A stretch of 64,000 nt of DNA from Sepiola atlantica (lineage: Eukaryota > Mollusca > Cephalopoda > Sepiida > Sepiolidae), in contig OY744516.1 of the NCBI GenBank assembly GCA_963556195.1, forward strand, positions 32,798,093 to 32,862,092, written 5' to 3'. How positions within the stretch are numbered: the stretch's first letter is position 1; every line of letters begins with the position of its first letter. Below the pieces are notes generated by a model. The model was given only the letters and a program-made list of their open reading frames with translations, was not told the origin of the DNA and searched no databases. Both the position numbers and the translations under genes were made by a program. This document shows positions 56,800 through 64,000 of this stretch, in pieces.

Positions 56800-57090
56800 C
56801 CTTTATCTTCAGTTTCGTGCTTCTGTGTGATTCTTGGCCGTTATTTATTCTTCATAGATTTCTGTTTGATCCGTGATGCTGCTTACCTCGAAGTGTATCA
56901 AATCAGTGAAATGATGAAATCACTCAAATTACCGTTCCTAAGATATGATGTGAGAAAGTTAAGAAAACTAAGACATGATGAGAAAAATTCAAAATTTTAT
57001 TTACAAAGTGAAATTTTACAAGTGAAAAGAGAGGTCTCCAGTCGGCATTACTTAGGGGATAAGTGGATACTAACTACTTACAAATCCTGA
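56800..57090 (+). CDS. Possible host terminal exon, function unknown
   Basis: A 123-codon frame ends at the TGA at 57,088-57,090. Its second half (DAAYLEVYQISEMMKSLKLP, KLRKLRHDEKNSKFYLQSE, SSRHYLGDKWILTTYKS) is charged and protein-like. The first part contains a pyrimidine-rich tract followed by cttcag (to about 56,810), and tcttcatag (to about 56,860), both plausible splice acceptors. The exon would then start at one of these. No domain was recognised and no partner exon identified, so a chance frame cannot be excluded. Confidence 0.25.
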   Translation, partial: PLSSVSCFCVILGRYLFFIDFCLIRDAAYLEVYQISEMMKSLKLPFLRYDVRKLRKLRHDEKNSKFYLQSEILQVKREVSSRHYLGDKWILTTYKS

Positions 57091-57164
57091 ACACCACTCT
57101 TTGATCAAAGTAAATCCATATAAGCATCGTTCAATTTTGTTGACAGCTTGATTCTGTTTTTGGC

Positions 57165-57300
57165 ATGCCCGCAAGAAGGACCATGTGGAGGTTGCCAACA
57201 TCCCTAAGTGAAAGTGGTACTATGGAACCGACTGGATTCGAACCTGGTAGACCCAGGTCGTCAGTCTGTCGTTATCCACTTAACTGCAATCACCTTCCTG
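57165..57300 (-). mobile_element. tRNA-derived SINE
   Basis: The minus strand has an A-box-like AGTTAAGTGGATAAC and a good B box GGTTCGAATCC, then the tggaaccgactgg-type text. Related to the SINE at 1,383-1,607, with which it also shares ggttgccaacatccctaagt (one indel) on the far side. Confidence 0.72.
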
Positions 57301-57304
57301 ATAA

Positions 57305-58375
57305 ATCAGTCTCATCTATCTTTTTCTGATATCTTTTGATATTTCTTTAAGTTTACCTGTCTTTTGTATTGTATTGTATAAGTATATTTTAGTGAGATAT
57401 GGGGATATTATTTATATTATACAGGTCGAAAGTTTATTGTATGATTTTCTGAAATAGATGCATATAAGATTTTTGTCTCTTTTGACTTCCAATTTTAATT
57501 CTTATAAATATATAGAATTTTGTTGATGCATCAGTGTACTGTTTCAGGATGCAATGTTCCTTAATTCTATTTAACTTATTCACTTCTACAATGTATTTGG
57601 CAGAGTACACACAATAGGCACAGTCAATAAACGCCCCCCCCCCTAAAAAAAAACTGCAGAAAATGAAACTGTTTCCGAAGAGAGATTTTTTTTCTCCAAA
57701 AATTTGCATTGTTAACGCTTTCTAATACTTTAATTTCAAATTCAACAAGGCTTCTTAAAACGAATAACTTTATTTTATTAAATTTTGACGAGGTGTCACA
57801 ATGTTCAAATATTCAGGGTTGGATATCAGGCCAAAAATGCCCATTAAGACCTTACAGCCGATAACAAGACTGCAGAAAATGTCTCTGAAATAATTTTTCC
57901 CTGAAAATCTAGAAAATAAAAATGTATTGTAAAGGTTTGTAATACTTTAATAATATATACGTTTTTAATAATTTTTATTAAAAGTAATTAATTTACTTAA
58001 ACTTTTTTTTTTAATTTCTGAATTTTGAATGAATCTCTAATTTTTTGTACTTTTGATATTCTTTTTCTTCTATGGTGCTTCTTTTCTGTTTTTTTTAAAA
58101 AAATAATTTTTATGTGTGGTGTTTTGAGGATTGGATTTGTGATATCCCCCCCCCCCTCCCCATTCTCTAATTCCTGTGAAATTGATGCTGAATAATATTG
58201 ACATTTTTGTTTGTTTGGTTCGACTTTAAACTTCTAGTATTTATACCCTGTGCTTATGAAAATACCTGGTATTAATAAAGGTCCATTTCGTCTCGGAAAC
58301 TATCGTACACGACTGTTTTTGATGTTGAATTCTTGGAAACGGATATAAATGAATGTCATAAATTTGTTTATTTCT
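57305..58375. other. No recognised gene
   Basis: AT-rich, with C runs (57,637-57,645, 58,147-58,156). Short frames only. Confidence 0.4.
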
Positions 58376-58382
58376 GAACTTT

Positions 58383-58405
58383 ATATATATATATATATAT
58401 ATATA
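58383..58405. repeat. (TA)n microsatellite
   Basis: About eleven TA units beside the small foldback. Confidence 0.88.
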
Positions 58406-58416
58406 AATTAGTTAAG

Positions 58417-58545
58417 TATGAAAATATATATATGGCAATTAAGCTACACAGAATCGTCAAGATAAGTGCCAGTTCCCTGTGGGGAGTGAAATGTGGACAT
58501 CTCTGTGTAGCTTAATTGGCATAAATATATTTTCAAACTTTACAA
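58417..58545. mobile_element. Small foldback element
   Basis: Arms gtatgaaaatatatatatgg-caattaagctacacagag-like (58,417-58,455) and its inverse (58,500-58,542) pair with a few mismatches. The centre reads gccagttccctgtgggg. TA microsatellites lie on both sides. Confidence 0.68.
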
Positions 58546-58787
58546 CTAAGCTCTACTCACATATTAAGCACTGTAAATACTGAAAATCTATATTACTTTA
58601 TAATATCATACGTTTATACATAAAATAATAATATATATATATATATGAAGATAAAATACACAAAATGTTGTAGAGACAAGATGAATGAAGAAAAAAAAAA
58701 AATTCTGAAGACGTTTATCCGAACGAAACCAGTAAATCTCGTTTTTCTGATGATTTTTTTGTTTAATTTGTTTTTTATTGTTGTCTT

Positions 58788-58792
<5 letters not shown>

Positions 58793-58827
<35 letters not shown>
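58793..58827. repeat. (TA)n microsatellite
   Basis: About seventeen TA units; another short one at 58,629-58,646. Confidence 0.9.
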
Positions 58828-58830
<3 letters not shown>

Positions 58831-58864
58831 AAAAATAAACTTTTATATTTATTTTGAGGATATT

Positions 58865-59450
58865 TGTTATTATGGCAAACTTTTCTCTTTTTTTTTTTTA
58901 ATTTTAAATTTTTTACATGTTTGTGTCTAAGTTTTCTCTTCTAATTTTAACAATATTATTCCATTAATAATTCCAGCTGTCATCGGTGTTTAACGATAAT
59001 TTGAATGCAATTCGTTTGTCCTTCTCCAGAAAAAAACTCATATCATGATCAAAACTTTTCTAGAGATTGGATTGGAGCTTCTGGCCGCAATGAGTGAGTG
59101 AATGAGCAAGCATTGTGGTGCACACATTTTGTGAATGTTGCACAGTCAATTAATGGATAACTCCAGTCAATTTTTGTGAGAATAGTGTTACATATTACTT
59201 AGCAATGATATACTTTTGAAAGTTAAGTGTAGATATGGTTTGCTGTGTGAATAGGTATGCTCAATAGTGTCTGTTCAAGTTTGATAGATTTTTATTAAAG
59301 TTAGATCATCATGTAAGAATAGGGATGCTTAAATCCTTTCTGTCTAATCACCTTAAAGAACAGAAAGTCTCTATCCGTTCTGAGAAAAGTATCAAGAGAA
59401 CCTTGTCACCCTGGGCCCATGAAAGACAGACAATATCCATATCCAATCAT
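58865..59450. other. No recognised gene
   Basis: AT-rich, short frames only. Confidence 0.4.
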
Positions 59451-59454
59451 CATA

Positions 59455-59850
59455 ATTGGTTTAATGTCTGTTTTGTATGCTGGCATGTGTTGAACAGCTT
59501 TTAGAAATTGAATTTCAAACTAATCTATTTCTGGCCAGGTGTTTATTTATCCCTTTTTCTTTGAAATCCCTCTTTCTCGCTTCCTCCCATGTTTTCCTTG
59601 GCCTTCCATGTGAACTGATCCTTCTATCTCAACTGTTCTACATCTACTAAATCGAGCATTCTCATCCATTCTTTAACATGTTTTATATGATGGCATATGT
59701 TGGACGGTTTTTAGAAATGGATTTCCAAACTAACTTATCTTTGGTCAGGTCTTTATTTATCTCCCTTTCTTTCAAATCCATCTTTATCAGTGACTCCCAT
59801 TTTTCTTTGGCCTTCCCCTGTCAACTGATCCTGTTACTTCAACTGAAAAA
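59455..59850 (-). mobile_element. Two LINE 3' ends, same family as 1,055-1,925, minus strand
   Basis: Two successive segments (about 59,460-59,640 and 59,680-59,840) resemble each other and the minus-strand counterpart of 1,760-1,910. Shared text on the minus strand includes agtttggaaatccatttcta, acacatgccagcatacaaaa and the gacctggcca-type motif. Either a tandem duplication or two nested 3' ends. No open frame. Confidence 0.72.
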
Positions 59851-60149
59851 CAAAACATTCTATTAATTTCTCATTAGTGCTTTTATGAAAGCTAAGCATC
59901 TAACATCGTGTGAGACAGTCTTCGAAACATTATGACGCTAGATAAGGAAAATAAAGTTGAGGGCTGTACTGTGAAAGTTTCCATCACTAGTTTAATCCCA
60001 CCATCCCTCAAACTTAGAACAAGCATACATTTAAAATTGAGTGACCATTCAGAAACAGATATTGAAATCCCACGTTATGATTTCATACATGCAATTACAT
60101 GTCAGGTTGGCCATTTCCTGAAATATGATATCTCATCTCTATAAATAAT

Positions 60150-61980
60150 TTCCCCTTCAATGACATTAATTATATTTTTAATATTGTTTTGGTACTTGTA
60201 TAAATTGCCTTTGTATCAGTTCTCAATTAATTTCTCTTATTTCTCTTATTTATTTTTTTATTTGATTAAAAAAAAATAAATTGTCTAGTCAGAAAAGAAC
60301 TTTCATTTCTCCTGCACTCATTAAAATTCTTCCCATTTTATTTTTATGCTTTTCATTATTTCTGTAGGGAATCATTTACAAAAATATGACCTCAGATTTA
60401 TCAAGGGCAAGAGAAAGAAGAAAAAGGGTCAAACAGGGTCACGTAAACATTATGAAAACAAGATTATATCTTTATATTTCTTTGCTTTAGTTTTCTTTCT
60501 CTCTTTCTGCCTAGGTAGGATCCCTATTAACAATTATCTTGTTTTATGGTGCAGTCCAATCATAGATTTTCATCTTTTATCAGACACTTGCTGCCTTCTG
60601 AATTACCGTCCCCATGATGTCCCATTAAAGGTCGATACAGGTGGTGGTTGGGTGTAGCAGATGTATGTGGTGATGCTGATTTACTGCAAGAGGGTAAGGC
60701 CAGCCAGTATCTCGCTGCCCCCCCCCCCCCCTCCTCCCCATCTCTTCATCCTCCAACCACATGCAGCTGTCTAGCAGGTTTTGTTATTTGGGTTGACACC
60801 CGAGTGAAAACGAAACCCAGTGACAATTGATTGGAAAGTAATCAGTGTTCAACCAATGGTGGCAATTCTGTAGCACATTTCGGCCACAAATGAACATCTT
60901 GCAACATGCACATGTCATTATTGAGTTATGAAAGATCCAGTGGATTGAAATGTCTGCTCTCGTCTGCATGGTGCCTTTTTCTCAACAGCCCGCACCCCGG
61001 TGCCTCTTTATTTTTGGGTGACATTGTCATCAATGTCTGTCTGCTCGTCTAGCGGAGGAGAAATGAATGGATACTAAAATAATATCAAATCAATCATGTT
61101 GGCTAAATTACAGCTCAAGATCTGTTCTATTCTTGTCTTATTGGATAATTTTCTCCGACTTTTATTTCAGTATATGTGGAAGTGTATGTATAGAATAAAT
61201 AGGTGCATATGTTTACATCCATGTAGATATGTATAAATATGTGTATGTGTGTATTATAGAAATAAGCTAGCAATATCTTGGATGGATTTGATTATATATT
61301 TAACTTCATCTCGACAGGAACTTAATTTTTCTCTGACAAAATGTCTTTGTCTAAAAGTCATCATTGAAAATTATATATTTTTTACGCACAAAAAACTGAA
61401 CTAAGATTTTTATTTTTATAGATTGCAATTTTCAACATTTATGGTTATATTGGTATAAATACAGTTTGGAGATATCAGAACACGATCATAGAAAATATAC
61501 AATACATTGGAGTTGCTGATCCAGTTAATTCTTATAATCCTTATATCATTACAGTCATCGTAATATACATCAACCATTAAATGTTTTTTATTTCAAATAT
61601 GGCACATTCCTATAAAACGCCTATTTAATATAATATTCAACGAAAATGTGTCAAACTGCGACTTGTTTTGCCTCTGCAACAAACCTGTTGGCAAGTGTAC
61701 ATAGGTATTAATAGGATGTTGTATCAGCACACCCGCTAAATAGGTAATACGTATCTTCGATGTGAAATCAATATGAAAAATAAAGCATTTAAGGGTTTAG
61801 CAAAGAAGCTTATTGGCTTTTTTGTATATAATGTATAAACTAACTGAAGTACTCATCAAGCACATCAGTTGAAATGTTGAAGTTAAACAAAAAATGTTTT
61901 TTCTTTAAATAGCAATAAAATAAAAGTGCATCAGATTTATGATGATCAAACTCAGCTAGAAAGTAATTGGAATGCTGTAG
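60150..61980. other. No firm gene
   Basis: Contains a short plus-strand frame with a lysine-rich GKRKKKKGQTGSRKHY stretch (60,390-60,440) preceded by a plausible acceptor (ttatttctgtag, to 60,367), and a C run at 60,718-60,732. Neither gives a supported gene. Confidence 0.35.
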
Positions 61981-61984
61981 CAAA

Positions 61985-62090
61985 AAACAAAACGATTGCC
62001 TAGTGTGAAATTCAAACCCTGAAAGATGACATAAAATATTGGAACTGAATACAAATGCTTTATCCATGCGGCCACCGATCAAACGAAAAT
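61985..62090 (-). mobile_element. tRNA-like SINE head
   Basis: The minus strand reads gatcggtggccgcatggata then aagcatttgtattcagttcc, with cagggtttgaatttcacac, as a B-box-like block about 55 bases after the A-box-like block. Diverged; no target duplication seen. Confidence 0.5.
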
Positions 62091-62461
62091 ATTGTCTTTT
62101 TAACCTACTTAAAGTGTTTCAGTTCAGCGTAGAGATGCAAAATTAAAAAGATCTAAAATAATTTGTTTAAAATAAAGAAACAAAGAAAAGTTCCACTTTT
62201 AATTTACCATAAAAATGGATCTCAAATACGTACAATGATTTGAACAAAAAAAAAACAAGCTTAGTGTTTGGTCGGCTAGTAATAGAAAATGTTAAACTGA
62301 AAAGGAAGCTCTAAAAATGTTGAAACATTTGTTCATAATGTTATTTTTACATACTTTTAATTTTGAATGTTGAGTTTTAAATAATTTCTAGGACATCGGA
62401 TCAGAGATGCCGATTTAAAATCTTAGTTTGGCCCTTAGATCAACCTTTTAACAGACAACTT

Positions 62462-62466
<5 letters not shown>

Positions 62467-62492
<26 letters not shown>
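62467..62492. repeat. (TA)n microsatellite
   Basis: About thirteen TA units bordering the inverted repeat at 62,496. Confidence 0.9.
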
Positions 62493-62515
62493 ATCAAATT
62501 ACATAAACAATATTA

Positions 62516-62570
62516 CAGTCTTATGTCAATCAGCCAACATTTCGATGCTACAGCATCTTTTCAAAGACTG
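62516..62570 (-). ncRNA. Hammerhead-ribozyme-like motif, left arm
   Basis: Minus-strand order: stem I strand CAGTCT; core TTGAAAA in place of CTGANGA; stem II GATGC-TGTA-GCATC; GAA; stem III ATGT, ten-base loop, ACAT; cleavage-site A after U; stem I strand AGACTG. All three stems pair fully. The core differs from consensus at C3 (U) and G8 (A), the two bases that pair with each other in the active fold, so pairing is kept as U-A. G12, A13 and A14 are intact. Whether it still cleaves is unknown. Confidence 0.6.
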
Positions 62571-62646
62571 AATAAAAATAAAGTGAAAATTGAGAATCTA
62601 GCATTTGAAAAATCACAGATTTTCACTTTTTATTTTTATTTTTATT

Positions 62647-62701
62647 CAGTCTTTGAAAAGATGCTGTAGCATCGGAACGTTGGTTGATTGACGTAAGACT
62701 G
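62647..62701 (+). ncRNA. Hammerhead-ribozyme-like motif, right arm
   Basis: Same architecture on the plus strand: CAGTCT (62,647-62,652), TTGAAAA, stem II GATGC/GCATC (62,660-62,673), then GGA in place of GAA (A13 changed to G), stem III ACGT/ACGT (62,677-62,680 and 62,691-62,694), site A at 62,695, and AGACTG (62,696-62,701). Stem III differs from the left arm by a matched C-G to U-A exchange. The A13 change should weaken or abolish activity. Confidence 0.58.
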
Positions 62702-62724
62702 TAATATTTATGTGATTTTATAAA

Positions 62725-63590
62725 TGCTCTACTTGGTATTGAGCACTTTTTAAAATATTGGTTTTATATTCATTGTATTTACATATTTAAACTTGATCAA
62801 TTAATATATAAGGAGAGAGAGACAGATGTGCATTAGGGTAGGTCAGTTTTCAACTTTTTGTTGAATATCAAATATGTCCATACACCATGCAGAGCAAGTT
62901 CTGTATTAGTATGGTGAATACTTGTATCAAGTTTTGAACAATTATGTTTAAAGATTATCTAATAAGAAGCATATGAAAAGCAATAATTTGTTTTTGTTTT
63001 GTTTTTTTATAAAAAAAATTACTTCAACAAGTAGTTTCGAAGATATTTACAATATTTGTACAAAGTATGCAAAATAAATTCAAAATTTAAATGGACAAGA
63101 AAATGACAATTGTATTTATCTTTTTAAATTAAAATTTTATTTATTTCAGCATTTTGGGCTATTTCCTTCAAGCACATATCCAGAGATTCATGTTAAAACT
63201 ACCTTTTTTTTTTATAAAAAGAATAAAATTTATACAGTGGAATGAAAATATTTGGGCCACAAGATATACAAATAAAGAATATGGAAAATACATCGTCTTT
63301 CATGTGGTTAAACAATTTTAACACCTGTAAAAGTATTAATCAAACATCAAATAAAAAAGCATTTAGAACAATTATCTGTATATTTTACTGCTGTAAAAAA
63401 CATAAGCAAATTTAATTATAATAAATCTTTGCCAATTTAAAACGATTAAAAAATTTTTTTTTAAATAAATGAAATTATTTTAAAATTTCAATTGATTAAA
63501 ACTTTTCAGAGAACTTAAATGTAAATTTTATTTTTTTTAAATGGATATTTCCTTGATATTTTTCATAAAATTAAGTAGGTAAGACACCAA
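62725..63590. other. AT-rich spacer
   Basis: No gene or repeat recognised. Confidence 0.4.
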
Positions 63591-63597
63591 CATTTCT

Positions 63598-63765
63598 GTC
63601 CTTTAGACTAGGACTGAAGTGTAATATCTTCTCTGACTGGGGCAATTTTAATTTTTGTCCCAATCTACAGAATCCCTTTTTTGGAAGCTGGATTTTCCCA
63701 ACACTAAAAAGCCAGTGTTATCTAACTTTTCTCATGTGGGGAGGCAAGTAAATGATCTTTTTTAT
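63598..63765 (+). mobile_element. U2-derived SINE-like repeat, short (B) form, head decayed
   Basis: Head ctttagactaggactgaagt and gtaatatcttctctgactgg is a poor U2 match, but the body ggcaattttaatttttgtcc, ggaagctggattttccc and the tail tatctaacttttctcatgtg with gggaggcaagtaaatg match the other short copies. Confidence 0.7.
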
Positions 63766-63859
63766 ACAAAGACAATAAATGAATTCATTTCTAATGAATG
63801 AATATTGTAAATTTGAATATACCCGGTGAACCAAGTGCAAGAGAGATACACACAAAGGG

Positions 63860-64000
63860 ACAGTTAAGCCTCAGTCACACGACTTCGCTCGCCGCTACTT
63901 GTAGCCGTGAATACTAGTCGCAACGATTGAGCTGGTCACACAGGACGATTTCACTTCCGCTACTTGTAGTAGCGAGTCGACTACCCTTTCTAGCAGTTCT
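63860..64000 (+). repeat. Tandem or terminal repeat of a DNA element, runs off the window
   Basis: gtcacacgacttcgctcgcc then gctacttgtagcc recurs after about 75 bases as gtcacacaggacgatttcac with gctacttgtagtagcg. The GC-richer sequence with cgctact and gtcgac words resembles ends of Harbinger-like or other DNA transposons. It is cut by the window edge. Confidence 0.4.

Larger units (their letters stand above)
62496..62718. mobile_element. Inverted-repeat element with a hammerhead-like motif in each arm
   Basis: Arms 62,496-62,590 and 62,619-62,718 are inverted copies over about 95 bases, separated by 28 bases. Each arm contains a complete 55-nt hammerhead-like fold, pointing in opposite directions. 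Penelope-like retroelements are known to carry hammerhead ribozymes in their terminal repeats and to leave inverted end fragments, so that origin is plausible. No protein-coding part is present here. Confidence 0.72.

Noticed and set aside
57165..57300. Functional tRNA gene
   Set aside because: A and B boxes are present, but no seven-base acceptor stem pairing or clear anticodon arm could be drawn, and a related copy at 1.4-1.6 kb is a SINE.
58417..58545. Hammerhead-like core in the small foldback
   Set aside because: The inverted arms are clear, but no CTGANGA and GAAA pair flanking a stem II could be found.
59932..60144. 70-codon frame beginning MTLDKENKVEGCTVKV
   Set aside because: It looks somewhat protein-like, but no splice context, domain or homologue could be argued; kept out of the gene list.
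60346..60657. 103-codon frame with a lysine-rich segment
   Set aside because: The lysine run comes from an A-rich stretch and the second half reads like AT-rich intron. A plausible acceptor alone is not enough.

Overview
The window is eukaryotic and non-coding in character: AT-rich, with no operons or dense long reading frames, long microsatellites and homopolymer runs, and many nested decayed transposable elements. The repeat types (RTE-like LINE ends running into ATG triplet repeats, Jockey/CR1-type and I-type LINEs, tRNA-derived SINEs, U2 snRNA-derived SINE-like repeats, Merlin and mariner DNA transposons, GGAC-tailed 165-bp tandem repeats) suggest an invertebrate metazoan, most likely a lophotrochozoan such as a mollusc, possibly a cephalopod. 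That assignment is inference from repeat style. No host gene can be named with confidence. Two possible host exons (about 34.5-34.9 kb minus, 56.8-57.1 kb plus) are offered at low confidence.

Layout. 1-6 kb: decayed LINE 3' ends, one broken by a tRNA-derived SINE with a 12-bp target duplication. 6.6-9.9 kb: a 3.2-kb element with about 126-bp inverted repeats and one long minus-strand reading frame with two CxxC...HxxC modules. 9.9-12.3 kb: a 5'-truncated, frame-broken LINE on the minus strand. 12.3-16 kb: diverged duplicate of sequence at 3.9-6.4 kb, carrying a later foldback insertion and a U2-derived repeat. 16-30 kb: a dense field of foldback elements and DNA transposons, including a 1,095-bp Merlin element with a perfect 8-bp target duplication. 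30.4-34.2 kb: a 53-bp-unit minisatellite of about 70 copies. 34.5-45 kb: possible host exon, LINE relics, interspersed repeats, a foldback. 45.75-47.03 kb: a mariner flanked by TA with a dead transposase. 47-64 kb: U2-derived repeats, a foldback, a 165-bp tandem array, a 5S-rRNA-like relic, tRNA-like SINEs, LINE ends and an inverted repeat whose two arms each fold as a hammerhead-ribozyme-like RNA.

The most interesting signals are: (1) two 55-nt hammerhead-like folds at 62.5-62.7 kb, with complete stems I, II and III, a paired change at the C3-G8 core position and a compensatory pair between copies, plus two weaker relatives at 14.1 and 48.1 kb; (2) the inverted-repeat element at 6.6-9.9 kb encoding an unassigned cysteine/histidine-rich protein; (3) a U2-snRNA-derived retroposon family with one shared diagnostic insertion, a shared 3' end and at least two unrelated bodies; (4) the Merlin and mariner copies, whose boundaries and inactivating lesions can be read directly.
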